Origin: Streptomyces sp. NBC_01754 | Lineage (GTDB): Bacteria > Actinomycetota > Actinomycetes > Streptomycetales > Streptomycetaceae | Direction: 5' to 3' | NCBI RefSeq assembly: GCF_035918015.1 | Contig: NZ_CP109132.1 | Span: forward strand, 1,240,001-1,304,000 | DNA: 64,000 bases | Part shown: piece after piece, positions 35,440 to 45,404 of the stretch | How the letters are laid out: every line of letters begins with the position of its first letter | How positions within the stretch are numbered: position 1 is the stretch's first letter | Notes under the pieces: model-generated | What the model was told of the DNA's origin: nothing | Databases searched by the model: none | The model's input: only the letters and a program-made list of their open reading frames with translations | Made by a program: the position numbers and the translations under genes

Positions 35440-37029
35440 TCAGGCGCCGCTGCCCAGCTCCCAGAGCGCGAGGTCGGCCGAGGAGTTGGAGACCCATTCC
35501 ACTCCGGTCATCCCTTCGGCCGAGGCGACGTACTGCTTGCCCTGCCAGATCGGCAGGAACGGGACGTCCTTGGCGACGATGTCCTGGAGCTTCTCGAAGG
35601 CCGGGGTCGCCGCGCCGCGGTCCGCCGCACTGCGGGACTCCGGGATGAGCGTCTCCTGGGCCAGGGTGGACTCGTAGGGCGAGTTGAGGAAGTTGTTCTT
35701 GTCGAGGAACGGCGCGATGTAGTTGTCCGGGTCCGGGAAGTCCGGGAACCAGCCCATGCCGTAGACCGCGTACTCGCCCTTCTTCTGGGCCTTGCGGTAA
35801 TCGGCCCACGGGGCGCCCTCGGCCTTGACCTCGAAGAGCCCGGAGTCGTTGAGCTGCTTGGCCAGGGCCTTGAACTCCGCCTCGGTGGCGGGACCGTAGT
35901 GGTCGGTCGTGTAGTGCAGCGTGAACGTGACCGGGGTGGTGATTCCGGCCTTCTCCAGGGTCCTGGCCGCCGCCGCCGCGCTGGGCTCGCCATAGGTGTT
36001 GAAGAAGGAGTTGGTGTGTCCGGTGATGCCCGACGGGATCAGCGAGTAGAGCGGCTCGGCGGTGCTTCCGTACACCTCGCCGGCGATCGCGCCGCGGTCG
36101 ACGACCTGGGCGATGGCCTGGCGTACCGCCTTGTCCTTCACCACGGGGGCCTCGGTGTCGAAGGCGAGGTAGCTGATGGTCAGGCCGGGCATCTCGGTGA
36201 GCTTGACGCCCTTCTGGGGCTCCACGAGCATCTTCCGCGCCTGCTCGGGTGAGAGCGTGCGCGTCATCAGGCCGATCTCCTTGTCGTCGAACGCCTTCCC
36301 CATCGCCTTGGCGTCGGGGAAGAGCTTCAGCTCGACCTTGTCGTTGAGGACCTTTATGTCGCCCTTGTACTTGGGGTTCCTGGTGAAGACCACCTTGACT
36401 ATCCGGTCGCCCTCCACCTCGGGCTTCATGGTGTACGGGCCGGAGCCGTCGACCTGGAAGCCGTCGCGCGGGGACTTCGCCGGGTACTTGTCCTTCTGGA
36501 CGATCCCGACGGCGGGAGCCGCCAGCTTGTAGGGGAACGTCGCGTCCGGGGTCTTCAGGTGGAAGACGACCTGGTTCTCGCCCTTGGTCTCGATCGTGTC
36601 GATGTTGTCCACGAGCCCGGCCGGACCGTTGACGTCCTTGATGTCCAGGATGCGCTGGACGGAGTACTTCACGTCCTCCGGGGTGAGGGCCGTACCGTCG
36701 GCGAAGGTGAGCCCCTTGCGCAGGGTGCAGCGGTAGCTCTCGTTCTCCTTGTCGGTGAAGATGCAGCTCTCGGCCGCCTCGGGCACGGGCTCGCCGCCGC
36801 CGCGCGGAATGCGGGTCAGCGTCTGCACGGTCTGGCGCAGCAGGTTCCAGACGCCCGCCTCGTAGCCGATCGCCGGGTCGAGCGGGGCAGGGTTGTCCTT
36901 CGAGGCGACGAGCTGGTCCGTGGTCCCGACAACGATGGCGTCGCCCCCGCCGTCCGACCCGCCACAGGCGGCGAGCACGGGCGCGAGCAGGCCCACCACG
37001 GCCGGCAGCACCAGCGTCTTGCGGTTCAT
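35440..37029 (-). CDS. ABC transporter substrate-binding lipoprotein (family 5, oligopeptide-type)
   Basis: A 529-residue extracellular solute-binding protein of the DppA/OppA family. The lipoprotein signal is MNRKTLVLP, then a hydrophobic stretch, with lipobox LAAC near residue 20. The mature part has typical segments YRCTLRKGLTFADGTALTPEDV, GSGPYTMK and YGMGWFPDFPDPDNY. ATG at 37029 has GGAGAA 8 bases upstream; the GTG at 37044 has only a weak site. No permease or ATPase genes are adjacent, so it either serves a transporter encoded elsewhere or acts as a receptor. Ligand unknown. Confidence 0.92.
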   Translation of the reverse strand: MNRKTLVLPAVVGLLAPVLAACGGSDGGGDAIVVGTTDQLVASKDNPAPLDPAIGYEAGVWNLLRQTVQTLTRIPRGGGEPVPEAAESCIFTDKENESYRCTLRKGLTFADGTALTPEDVKYSVQRILDIKDVNGPAGLVDNIDTIETKGENQVVFHLKTPDATFPYKLAAPAVGIVQKDKYPAKSPRDGFQVDGSGPYTMKPEVEGDRIVKVVFTRNPKYKGDIKVLNDKVELKLFPDAKAMGKAFDDKEIGLMTRTLSPEQARKMLVEPQKGVKLTEMPGLTISYLAFDTEAPVVKDKAVRQAIAQVVDRGAIAGEVYGSTAEPLYSLIPSGITGHTNSFFNTYGEPSAAAAARTLEKAGITTPVTFTLHYTTDHYGPATEAEFKALAKQLNDSGLFEVKAEGAPWADYRKAQKKGEYAVYGMGWFPDFPDPDNYIAPFLDKNNFLNSPYESTLAQETLIPESRSAADRGAATPAFEKLQDIVAKDVPFLPIWQGKQYVASAEGMTGVEWVSNSSADLALWELGSGA

Positions 37030-37384
37030 CTGGACGTTCTCCACTCATTCCGTCAGGGTGAGAATCCGAGGTTAGTAGGCGCCACAGGCGCGCCTTACCG
37101 GTGCGGCCGGACGGCGTATCCACTCGGTGATCACTCATGACGGCGCGTCAAGAACGCGCTCGGGAATGTTTCGTACAGCGGTCCACGAAACCGGACGTAT
37201 ACCCGTCCGGAGCAGAGGGGCGCGACACCTGGGCAGGGACCGAAGGGCCCATCCGGGTGACCAAGGTCACAGCAGGGGCCCGGCGCCATCGGCATGAAGC
37301 TTCAACCGCGGGGCGAAGGGGCGGGACAGCGGAGCGCGAGGCCGGCCGCACCCCAGGTGTCCGGTGGCACACCCGGTACCCGGG
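37030..37384. other. 355-base intergenic region with two inverted repeats
   Basis: This stretch separates the start of the peptide-binding lipoprotein gene from the end of the HAD hydrolase gene. I see no gene in it. It holds a GTTTCGT/ACGAAAC inverted repeat (37168-37191) about 140 bases upstream of the lipoprotein start and a GTGACC/GGTCAC repeat (37257-37270). Either could be an operator, but there is no independent support. Confidence 0.55.
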
Positions 37385-38086
37385 TCATCGGCCTTCCGCC
37401 ACCAGGTCCTTCAGGAAGGCCAGGTCGACGTCCTCCAGGGACGGGACGACCGCCCGTCCCGGCGCCGGCGCGATCGGCGCGACGGACGGCACCGCCACCA
37501 CCCGGCAGCCCGCCGCCTCCGCGGACGCGACACCCGTGGCCGTGTCCTCGATCACCGCACAGCGCCACGGATCGGCTCCGAAGCCGGCGGCCGCGGTGAG
37601 GTAGGGCTCGGGGTGCGGCTTCGTGCGCGTCACCTCGTCGCCGGCGACGGTCAGCGCGAAGTGGTGGTGGCCGACCGAGTCCAGCACCCGGTCGATGATC
37701 CGGCGGTGCGAGGCGGACACCAGGGCGGTGGGCACCTCGTGCGCGGCGAGCTCGGCCAGCAGCCGGGCTGCCCCCGGCATGAGCGGCACACCGCTGCCGA
37801 TGCGCTTCTCGAAGCGGTCGTTGAGCAGCACGGTGAGCTCCTCGACGGCGATCGTGGCGCCGGTGGCCTCGATGAGGTAACCGGCACTGCGGGTCATCGG
37901 CCCGCCGACGACCACGTCGCGCCAGGCGGTCTCGAGCCGGTGGCCGAGGTCGGCGAAGACCTCGACCTCCACGTCCCACCAGAAGCCCTCCGTGTCCACC
38001 AGCGTGCCGTCCATGTCGAGCAGGACGGCCTGGAGCGTGGAGCCGTCGGCCGTAGGGGTCAGGGACGCGGGGACCGTACTGGTCAT
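37385..38086 (-). CDS. HAD-superfamily phosphatase (beta-phosphoglucomutase-like)
   Basis: A 233-residue haloacid dehalogenase hydrolase, likely a sugar-phosphate or nucleotide phosphatase. The catalytic loop is LLDMDGTLVDTEGFW (near residue 27), motif II is ALVSASH, motif III Lys is in RTKPHPEPYL, and motif IV is VIEDTATGV. The α-helical cap lies between residues 40 and 110. ATG at 38086 has GGAGGTG 7 bases upstream. It lies downstream of metH, beyond a hairpin. Substrate not predictable. Confidence 0.88.
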   Translation of the reverse strand: MTSTVPASLTPTADGSTLQAVLLDMDGTLVDTEGFWWDVEVEVFADLGHRLETAWRDVVVGGPMTRSAGYLIEATGATIAVEELTVLLNDRFEKRIGSGVPLMPGAARLLAELAAHEVPTALVSASHRRIIDRVLDSVGHHHFALTVAGDEVTRTKPHPEPYLTAAAGFGADPWRCAVIEDTATGVASAEAAGCRVVAVPSVAPIAPAPGRAVVPSLEDVDLAFLKDLVAEGR

Positions 38087-38112
38087 CCGGCACACCTCCA
38101 TGAGGGACGAGA

Positions 38113-38150
38113 AGGCCGGCCGCCGCCCCGGTGGGAACGGCGACCGGCCT
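38113..38150 (-). terminator. Hairpin after metH
   Basis: AGGCCGG...GCCG pairs with CGGC...CCGGCCT (38113-38150) with a 2-base internal mismatch. It lies between the metH stop and the HAD gene start. Moderate support. Confidence 0.55.
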
Positions 38151-38225
38151 GCACTGGACCGACCAGTGTACGGCTCGTGCGGGAACGGTGCGCGGAGTCG
38201 GTGTCACCGCGCGTCGAACACCGTC

Positions 38226-41200
38226 CTACCGCGCGTTGAAGTACGTCGCGTCGGGATGGTGGATGACGATGGCGTCGGTGGACTGCTCCGGGTGGAGCTG
38301 GAACTCCTCCGACAGCTGGACGCCGATGCGCTCGGGTTCCAGGAGCGCGGCGATCTTTGCCCGGTCCTCCAGGCTGGGGCAGGCCCCGTAACCGAGGGAG
38401 AAGCGGGCGCCGCGGTACTTGAGCGCGAACATGTCCTCCACGTCCGAGGGGTCCTCGCCGGCGAATCCCAGCTCGCTGCGGACGCGTGCGTGCCAGTACT
38501 CCGCGAGGGCCTCGGCCAGCTGCACGGACAGCCCGTGCAGCTCCAGGTAGTCACGGTAGGCGTTCGCCTCGAAGAGCTTGGCGGTCTCACCGCCGATCTT
38601 CGAACCGACCGTGACGACCTGGAGCCCCACCACGTCCCGCTCCCCCGACTCCTCGGGGCGGAAGTAGTCGGCGAGGCACAGGCGGCGGCCGCGGCGCTGG
38701 CGGGGGAAGGTGAAGCGGGTGAGCTCGGAGCCGTCCTCGTGGAGCAGGATCAGGTCGTCGCCCTTGGACACGCACGGGTAGTAGCCGTAGACGACGGCGG
38801 CTTCCAGCAGGTTCTCCGTCTGGAGCTTGTCGAGCCAGCCCCGCAGGTGCGGACGGCCCTCCGTGTCCACCAGCTCCTCGTAGGTGGGTCCGTCACCGGC
38901 CCGGGCCTGCTTGAGACCCCACTGGCCCTTGAACAGGGCGCCCTCGTCCAGCCAGGAGGCGTACTCCTTGAGCTGGATGCCCTTGACGACGCGGCTGCCC
39001 CAGAACGGCGGCTCGGGTACCGGGTTGGTGACCGACACGTCGGAGCGCACGCCCTCCTCCGGCCGCTCCTCCTCCAGCAGCGGGGTGTCCCGCTTGGGCA
39101 CCCGGCGCTGCTTCAGCTCCGGGAGCGTGGCGCCCGGCACCCCGCGCTTGACCGCGATCAGGGCGTCCATCAGGCGCAGCCCCTCGAAGGCGTCGCGGGC
39201 GTAGCGGACCTCCCCTTCGTAGACCTCGTGGAGGTCCTGCTCGACGTAGGCCCGGGTGAGGGCGGCGCCGCCGAGGATCACCGGGTAGTCGGCCGCCATC
39301 TTCCGCTGGTTCAGCTCCTCCAGGTTCTCCTTCATGATCACGGTGGACTTCACCAGGAGGCCTGACATGCCGATGACGTCGGCCTTGTGCTCCTCGGCGG
39401 CGTCCAGGATCGCGGAGACGGGCTGCTTGATGCCCAGGTTGACGACGGTGTAGCCGTTGTTGGAGAGGATGATGTCCACGAGGTTCTTGCCGATGTCGTG
39501 GACGTCGCCGCGGACCGTGGCCAGCACGATGGTGCCCTTGCCGGCGTCGTCGGTCTTCTCCATGTGCGGTTCGAGGTGGGCCACCGCGCCCTTCATCACC
39601 TCGGCGGACTGGAGGACGAAGGGCAGCTGCATCTGTCCGGAGCCGAACAGCTCGCCGACGACCTTCATGCCCGCGAGCAGGGTGTCGTTGACGATCTCCA
39701 GGGCGGGCCTGGTCAGCAGCGCCTCGTCCAGGTCCGCCTCCAGGCCGTTCTTCTCGCCGTCGATGATGCGGCGCTGGAGGCGCTCGTCCAGCGGGAGGGC
39801 GAGGAGTTCCTCCGCCTTGCCCTCCTTCATCGACTTCATGTTGACGCCCTCGAAGAGCTCCATGAGCCGCTGCAAGGGGTCGTAGCCCTCGGCGCGGCGG
39901 TCGTACACGAGGTCGAGGGCGACCTTGACCTGCTCCTCCTCCAGCCGGGCGATGGGCAGGATCTTCGAGGCGTGCACGATCGCGGAGTCGAGCCCGGCCT
40001 TGACGCACTCGTCGAGGAAGACCGAGTTGAGGACGACGCGGGCGGCGGGGTTGAGGCCGAAGGAGATGTTCGACAGGCCGAGCGTGGTCTGCACGTCGGG
40101 GTGGCGCTTCTTCAGTTCGCGGATGGCCTCGATGGTGGCGATGCCGTCCTTGCGGGACTCCTCCTGACCGGTGCAGATCGTGAAGGTCAGGCAGTCGATG
40201 AGGATGTCCGACTCGTGGATGCCCCAGTTCCCGGTCAGGTCCTCGATGAGCCGTTCGGCGATGGCGACCTTGTGCTCGGCGGTGCGGGCCTGGCCCTCCT
40301 CGTCGATGGTCAGGGCGATGAGCGCCGCGCCGTGTTCGGCGGCCAGTGCGCTGACCTTGGCGAACCGCGACTCGGGCCCGTCCCCGTCCTCGTAGTTGAC
40401 GGAGTTGAGCACCGCCCGCCCGCCCAGCTTCTCCAGGCCCGCGCGCAGGACCGGCAGCTCGGTGGAGTCCAGCACGATCGGCAGGGTGGAGGCGGTGGCG
40501 AAGCGGCCGGCCAGTTGCTCCATGTCGGCGACCCCGTCGCGGCCGACGTAGTCGATGCAGAGGTCGAGCATGTGGGCGCCTTCGCGGATCTGGTCGCGCG
40601 CCATCTCCACGCAGTCGTCCCAGCGGCCCTCCAGCATGGCGTCGCGGAACTTCTTCGACCCGTTGGCGTTCGTACGCTCGCCGATCGCCAGGTAGGAGGT
40701 GTCCTGACGGAAGGGGACGCTCTGGTACAGCGAGGCGGCGCCGGGTTCCGGGCGCGGATCGCGGACGGTGGGGACGACGCCGCGTACCCGTTCCACGACC
40801 TGGCGCAGGTGTTCGGGCGTCGTACCGCAGCAGCCGCCCACCAGGGAGAGGCCGTAGTCGGCGACGAACGTCTCCTGGGCGTCCGCGAGCTCCTGCGGGG
40901 AGAGCGGGTAGTGGGCGCCGTCCTTGCCCAGGACCGGCAGGCCCGCGTTGGGCATGCAGGACAGCGGGACGCGGGAGTGCCGGGCCAGATAGCGCAGGTG
41001 CTCGCTCATCTCGGCCGGGCCGGTGGCGCAGTTCAGACCGATCATGTCGATGCCGAGCGGCTCCAGCGCGGTCAGCGCGGCGCCGATCTCGGAGCCCAGC
41101 AGCATGGTGCCGGTCGTCTCGACGGTCACGGAACAGATGACGGGCAGGTCCGCACCGGTGGCCGCGAGGGCGCGCCGGGCGCCGATCACGGACGCCTTGG

Positions 41201-41738
41201 TCTGGAGCAGGTCCTGGGTGGTCTCCACCAGGAGGGCGTCGGCGCCGCCGGCGATCATGCCCTCGGCGTTCTGCTGGTAGGCGTCGCGGAGCTTGGCGTA
41301 CGGGGCGTGTCCCAGGGTGGGGAGCTTGGTCCCCGGCCCCATGGAGCCGAGCACCCAGCGCTGCTGTCCGGTGGAGGCGGTGTACTCGTCCGCCACCTCG
41401 CGGGCGATCCGCGCGCCGGCCTCGGAGAGCTCGAAGACCCGATCGGCGACGTCGTACTCGGCCAGGGCCGCGAAGTTCGCGCCGAACGTGTTCGTCTCGA
41501 CGCAGTCCACACCGACCGCGAAGTACTCCTCGTGCACGGAGCGGACGATGTCGGGGCGGGTCACGTTGAGGATCTCGTTGCAGCCCTCGAGGTTCTGGAA
41601 GTCGTCGAGGGTGGGGTCCTGGGCCTGAAGCATGGTGCCCATCGCCCCGTCGGCCACCACCACACGGGTGGCGAGGGCCTCACGGAGGGCTACGGCTCGG
41701 TTCCGGCTGTCAGCGGAGGGGGTCGGCAACGAGGCCAT
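38226..41738 (-). CDS. metH: Cobalamin-dependent methionine synthase
   Basis: Transfers a methyl group from methyltetrahydrofolate to homocysteine through cobalamin. The 1170-residue chain has all four modules. The homocysteine domain comes first, with zinc Cys pair VGGCCGTTPEH near residue 310 and the N-terminal DGAMGTMLQ. The pterin domain follows (GERTNANGSKKFRDAM). Then come the cobalamin domain with the base-off motif VRGDVHDIGKNLV and the reactivation domain (GYGACPSLEDRAKI). ATG at 41738 has AGGGAG 7 bases upstream. The 239 bases upstream are too short and too plain for a cobalamin riboswitch that I can recognise. Divergent from gylR. Confidence 0.97.
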   Translation of the reverse strand: MASLPTPSADSRNRAVALREALATRVVVADGAMGTMLQAQDPTLDDFQNLEGCNEILNVTRPDIVRSVHEEYFAVGVDCVETNTFGANFAALAEYDVADRVFELSEAGARIAREVADEYTASTGQQRWVLGSMGPGTKLPTLGHAPYAKLRDAYQQNAEGMIAGGADALLVETTQDLLQTKASVIGARRALAATGADLPVICSVTVETTGTMLLGSEIGAALTALEPLGIDMIGLNCATGPAEMSEHLRYLARHSRVPLSCMPNAGLPVLGKDGAHYPLSPQELADAQETFVADYGLSLVGGCCGTTPEHLRQVVERVRGVVPTVRDPRPEPGAASLYQSVPFRQDTSYLAIGERTNANGSKKFRDAMLEGRWDDCVEMARDQIREGAHMLDLCIDYVGRDGVADMEQLAGRFATASTLPIVLDSTELPVLRAGLEKLGGRAVLNSVNYEDGDGPESRFAKVSALAAEHGAALIALTIDEEGQARTAEHKVAIAERLIEDLTGNWGIHESDILIDCLTFTICTGQEESRKDGIATIEAIRELKKRHPDVQTTLGLSNISFGLNPAARVVLNSVFLDECVKAGLDSAIVHASKILPIARLEEEQVKVALDLVYDRRAEGYDPLQRLMELFEGVNMKSMKEGKAEELLALPLDERLQRRIIDGEKNGLEADLDEALLTRPALEIVNDTLLAGMKVVGELFGSGQMQLPFVLQSAEVMKGAVAHLEPHMEKTDDAGKGTIVLATVRGDVHDIGKNLVDIILSNNGYTVVNLGIKQPVSAILDAAEEHKADVIGMSGLLVKSTVIMKENLEELNQRKMAADYPVILGGAALTRAYVEQDLHEVYEGEVRYARDAFEGLRLMDALIAVKRGVPGATLPELKQRRVPKRDTPLLEEERPEEGVRSDVSVTNPVPEPPFWGSRVVKGIQLKEYASWLDEGALFKGQWGLKQARAGDGPTYEELVDTEGRPHLRGWLDKLQTENLLEAAVVYGYYPCVSKGDDLILLHEDGSELTRFTFPRQRRGRRLCLADYFRPEESGERDVVGLQVVTVGSKIGGETAKLFEANAYRDYLELHGLSVQLAEALAEYWHARVRSELGFAGEDPSDVEDMFALKYRGARFSLGYGACPSLEDRAKIAALLEPERIGVQLSEEFQLHPEQSTDAIVIHHPDATYFNAR

Positions 41739-41919
41739 GGGTGTTCTCCCTGGAATGCGACGGCTGTCGGCTTCGCGCCCTTCAGCGGAAGGGGCACGCG
41801 GCCAGGGTAGCCGGAGGGACCGGGGCCCGGGCGTAGCGTCCCAGGAAACGGACTGCATGCTGTGCGGTGGACCGACCGGGGCGGGTGAACGCGCGAACAG
41901 ATCGCACGACCGGATAAAA

Positions 41920-41955
41920 TTCGGCATCGCCCGATAGTGTTCAGCATGGTCGAAC
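41920..41955. promoter_or_regulatory. Two candidate GylR operators upstream of gylR
   Basis: TTCGGCATCGCCCGA (41920-41934) and TTCAGCATGGTCGAAC (41940-41955) start exactly 20 bases apart, two helical turns, just before the gylR ribosome site. A third copy lies upstream of glpF. This suggests GylR represses its own gene. The motif definition is my own from three sites. Confidence 0.6.
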
Positions 41956-41977
41956 CGAGGTGGAGGAGAACGGCGCG

Positions 41978-42742
41978 ATGGCCAAGAACATCCAGTCGTT
42001 GGAGCGGGCAGCGGCGATGCTGCGTCTGCTGGCGGGGGGCGAGCGCCGGCTCGGGCTGTCCGACATCGCCTCCTCGCTGGGACTGGCCAAGGGCACCGCG
42101 CACGGCATCCTGCGCACCCTCCAGCACGAGGGTTTCGTCGAGCAGGACCCGGCCTCCGGGCGCTATCAGCTCGGCGCCGAGCTGCTGCGGCTGGGCAACA
42201 GCTACCTGGACGTCCACGAGCTGCGGGCCCGCGCCCTGGTGTGGACCGACGACCTGGCCCGCTCCAGCGGCGAGAGCGTCCACCTGGGCGTCCTGCACCA
42301 GCACGGCGTACTGATCGTCCACCACGTCTTCCGGCCCGACGACAGCCGCCAGGTCCTGGAGGTCGGAGCCATGCAGCCGCTGCACTCCACGGCCCTGGGC
42401 AAGGTCCTCTGCGCCTACGACCCGGTCGCGCTCAGCGAGGCCACCGAGGCCGAGCGGAGGTCCTTCACCCCGCGCACGGTGACCGCCGAGCCGGAGTTCG
42501 AGGCCCTGCTGGACAACGTGCGCGCGCGGGGCTGGGCGGCGGACGCGGAGGAGACCTGGGAGGGCGTGGCCGCGGTGGCCGCGCCCATCCACGACCGACG
42601 CCGCATGCCCGTGGGAGCGGTGGCCGTGACGGGCGCGGTCGAACGCGTCAGCCCCGGCGGCGAGCTGCGCCCGGAGCTGATCACCTCGGTACGGGACTGC
42701 GCCCGCGCCGTCTCCCGTGACCTGGGCGCCAACCGCTTCTGA
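41978..42742 (+). CDS. gylR: IclR-family glycerol operon repressor GylR
   Basis: Represses glycerol catabolism genes; in S. coelicolor GylR is relieved by glycerol 3-phosphate. The 254-residue product equals the known length. The winged helix is at the N-terminus (NIQSLERAAAMLRLLAGG, LGLAKGTAHGILRTL), and the IclR ligand domain starts near residue 75 (SVHLGVLHQHGVLIVHHV, MQPLHSTALGKVL). ATG at 41978 has GGAGGAG 9 bases upstream. It lies directly upstream of glpF in the same orientation, with operator-like repeats before both. Confidence 0.95.
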   Translation: MAKNIQSLERAAAMLRLLAGGERRLGLSDIASSLGLAKGTAHGILRTLQHEGFVEQDPASGRYQLGAELLRLGNSYLDVHELRARALVWTDDLARSSGESVHLGVLHQHGVLIVHHVFRPDDSRQVLEVGAMQPLHSTALGKVLCAYDPVALSEATEAERRSFTPRTVTAEPEFEALLDNVRARGWAADAEETWEGVAAVAAPIHDRRRMPVGAVAVTGAVERVSPGGELRPELITSVRDCARAVSRDLGANRF

Positions 42743-42839
42743 GGCCGCTCCACCCCGGGGGCGAGCCCGTCACCCGGCGCATTCACCTGCCCGCGACCCT
42801 TGACGCGCCCTCACCAGGGAGAAACACTGCCGTTCACCG

Positions 42840-42855
42840 GTCGGCATTGTCGAAC
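42840..42855. promoter_or_regulatory. Candidate GylR operator upstream of glpF
   Basis: GTCGGCATTGTCGAAC shares TCRGCATNGTCGAAC with the second copy upstream of gylR. It lies 158 bases before the glpF start, in the region expected to hold the glpFKD promoter. Confidence 0.6.
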
Positions 42856-43012
42856 GCTTAACGGCAATAAGAGTTAGGGTGTGGCATGCCGAGGGCCGGT
42901 CAAGCCCTCTAGAGGTGACGTACCCGCCCATGAGGGGTACCCACCTGGGGCGCGGTCCGTCGGGGGGACCCGACGGACCGCGCTCCCCTGGACGAAGGAC
43001 AAAGGAGTCGCG

Positions 43013-43804
43013 GTGTCCAGCTCCGACATCTTCATCGGTGAGACCATCGGTACCGCCGTACTGGTTCTGCTCGGCGGCGGTGTCTGTGCCGCCGTCACGC
43101 TCAAGCGCTCGAAGGCGCACAACGCCGGCTGGGTGGCCATCACCTTCGGATGGGGCTTCGCCGTCCTGACCGGCGCCTACATCTCCTCCGGAGTCTCCGG
43201 CGCCCATCTCAACCCGGCCGTCACCCTCGGGCTGGCGATCGAGGGCGGCACCGCGTGGGGTGACGTCCCGCTGTACCTGGCCTCCGAGCTCCTCGGCGCG
43301 ATGATCGGCGCGGTGCTGATCTGGGCGGTGTACTACGGGCAGTTCCACGCGCATCTGAGCGACCCCGAGATCGTCGAGGACCAGCCCGCCGAGGAGGGCA
43401 TGGTCGATCAGTCGACGGCCCCGAAGGCGGGTCCGGTGCTCGGTGTCTTCTCCACCGGCCCGGAGATCCGCAACGCGGTGCAGAACGTGGTCACGGAGAT
43501 CATCGCCACCGCCGTGCTGGTCCTGGCGATCCTCACCCAGGGCCTCAACGACGACGGCAACGGCCTCGGCCCGCTCGGCGTGCTGATCACCGCGCTGGTC
43601 GTCGTCGGTATCGGTCTCTCGCTCGGCGGGCCGACCGGTTACGCCATCAACCCGGTGCGCGACCTCGGACCGCGCATCGTGCACAGCCTGCTGCCCCTGC
43701 CCAACAAAGGCGGATCCGACTGGGGGTACGCCTGGGTACCGGTAGTGGGACCACTGCTCGGCGCCGCACTGGCCGGCGGGCTCTACAACCTCGCCTTCGC
43801 CTGA
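43013..43804 (+). CDS. glpF: Glycerol uptake facilitator (aquaglyceroporin)
   Basis: Membrane channel for glycerol entry, 263 residues with six predicted helices. The first half-helix has the normal pore motif [11 protein letters not shown]; the second reads [11 protein letters not shown], with Val in place of the usual Ala of NPA. The Asp after it, typical of glycerol channels, is kept. The loop between residues 115 and 155 is long and acidic. GTG at 43013 has AAAGGAG 5 bases upstream. First gene of the glpF-glpK-glpD operon. Confidence 0.94.
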   Translation: MSSSDIFIGETIGTAVLVLLGGGVCAAVTLKRSKAHNAGWVAITFGWGFAVLTGAYISSGVSGAHLNPAVTLGLAIEGGTAWGDVPLYLASELLGAMIGAVLIWAVYYGQFHAHLSDPEIVEDQPAEEGMVDQSTAPKAGPVLGVFSTGPEIRNAVQNVVTEIIATAVLVLAILTQGLNDDGNGLGPLGVLITALVVVGIGLSLGGPTGYAINPVRDLGPRIVHSLLPLPNKGGSDWGYAWVPVVGPLLGAALAGGLYNLAFA

Positions 43805-43862
43805 GCCGGCCCGAGGCCCGGGCGCGCACCACCACCACCACACAGACTTCCGGGAGCACACC

Positions 43863-45398
43863 GTGACCGACGCACACACCACCGGCCCGTTCATCGCGGC
43901 CATCGATCAGGGCACCACCTCCAGCCGCTGCATCGTCTTCGACACGGACGGCCGGATCGTCTCGGTCGACCAGAAGGAACACGAGCAGATCTTCCCGAAG
44001 CCCGGCTGGGTCGAGCACGACGCCAAGGAGATCTGGGAGAACGTCCAGGAGGTCGTCGCGGGGGCGATCGTCAAGGCGGGCATCACGTCCGCCGACGTCA
44101 AGGCGATCGGCATCACCAACCAGCGCGAGACCACGCTGATGTGGGACAAGAACACCGGTGAGCCGGTCCACAACGCCCTCGTCTGGCAGGACACCCGTAC
44201 CGACGCCCTCTGCAAGGAACTCGGCCGCAACGTCGGCCAGGACCGCTTCCGCCGCGAGACCGGTCTCCCGCTCGCCTCCTACTTCGCCGGTCCCAAGGCC
44301 CGCTGGCTGCTCGACAACGTCGAGGGCCTGCGCGAGCGCGCCGAACGGGGCGACATCCTCTTCGGCACGATGGACTCCTGGGTCATCTGGAACCTGACCG
44401 GCGGTACCGACGGCGGCGTCCACGTCACGGACGTCACCAATGCCTCGCGCACCATGCTGATGAGCCTGCACCGCATGGAGTGGGACGAGAAGATCTGCAG
44501 CTCGATCGGGGTGCCGATGGCGGTGCTGCCGGAGATCCGGTCCTCCGCCGAGGTCTACGGCAACGCCAAGGGCGGTGTGCTCGACGGGGTACCGGTGGCC
44601 TCCGCGCTCGGCGACCAGCAGGCCGCCCTGTTCGGCCAGACGTGTTTCGCCGAGGGCGAGGCCAAGTCCACGTACGGCACCGGGACGTTCATGCTGATCA
44701 ACACCGGGCACCGTCCGGTGAACTCGTACAACGGCCTGCTGACGACCGTCGGGTACCAGATCGGCGACGCGAAGCCGGTGTACGCCCTGGAGGGGTCCAT
44801 CGCGGTCACCGGGGCGCTGGTGCAGTGGATGCGCGACCAGATGGGCCTGATCAAGTCGGCCGCCGAGATCGAGACGCTCGCCTCCTCGGTCCAGGACAAC
44901 GGCGGCGCGTACTTCGTACCCGCCTTCTCCGGGCTGTTCGCCCCGTACTGGCGTCCCGACGCCCGCGGGGTCATCACCGGTCTCACCCGCTACGTCACCA
45001 AGGCGCACATCGCCCGTGCCGTGCTCGAGGCGACCGCCTGGCAGACCCGCGAGATCAGCGACGCCATGACGAAGGACTCGGGTGTCGAGCTGACCGCGCT
45101 GAAGGTCGACGGCGGCATGACGTCCAACAACCTGCTGATGCAGACGCTCTCGGACTTCCTGGACGCCCCCGTGGTGCGCCCCATGGTGGCCGAGACCACC
45201 TGCCTCGGCGCCGCCTACGCCGCCGGCCTCGCCGTCGGCTTCTGGCCCGACACCGACGCGCTGCGCGCCAACTGGCGCCGGGCCGCCGAGTGGACCCCCC
45301 GTATGGACGCGGCCACCCGTGACCGCGAGTACAAGAGCTGGCTCAAGGCCGTCCAGCGGTCGATGGGCTGGCTCGACGAAGACACCGCAGAGGAGTAG
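43863..45398 (+). CDS. glpK: Glycerol kinase
   Basis: Phosphorylates glycerol with ATP to glycerol 3-phosphate, trapping it in the cell. The 511-residue FGGY-family kinase has the N-terminal phosphate loop [18 protein letters not shown], the substrate region [13 protein letters not shown], the kinase signatures [13 protein letters not shown] and [18 protein letters not shown] at 43863 has GGGAG 6 bases upstream. It lies 58 bases after glpF and 6 before glpD. Confidence 0.97.
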   Translation: MTDAHTTGPFIAAIDQGTTSSRCIVFDTDGRIVSVDQKEHEQIFPKPGWVEHDAKEIWENVQEVVAGAIVKAGITSADVKAIGITNQRETTLMWDKNTGEPVHNALVWQDTRTDALCKELGRNVGQDRFRRETGLPLASYFAGPKARWLLDNVEGLRERAERGDILFGTMDSWVIWNLTGGTDGGVHVTDVTNASRTMLMSLHRMEWDEKICSSIGVPMAVLPEIRSSAEVYGNAKGGVLDGVPVASALGDQQAALFGQTCFAEGEAKSTYGTGTFMLINTGHRPVNSYNGLLTTVGYQIGDAKPVYALEGSIAVTGALVQWMRDQMGLIKSAAEIETLASSVQDNGGAYFVPAFSGLFAPYWRPDARGVITGLTRYVTKAHIARAVLEATAWQTREISDAMTKDSGVELTALKVDGGMTSNNLLMQTLSDFLDAPVVRPMVAETTCLGAAYAAGLAVGFWPDTDALRANWRRAAEWTPRMDAATRDREYKSWLKAVQRSMGWLDEDTAEE

Positions 45399-45404
45399 AG
45401 GAAC

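Noticed and set aside
41739..41977. Possible cobalamin riboswitch upstream of metH
   Set aside because: The interval is short, partly taken by gylR control sites, and I could not find a B12-box-like sequence.
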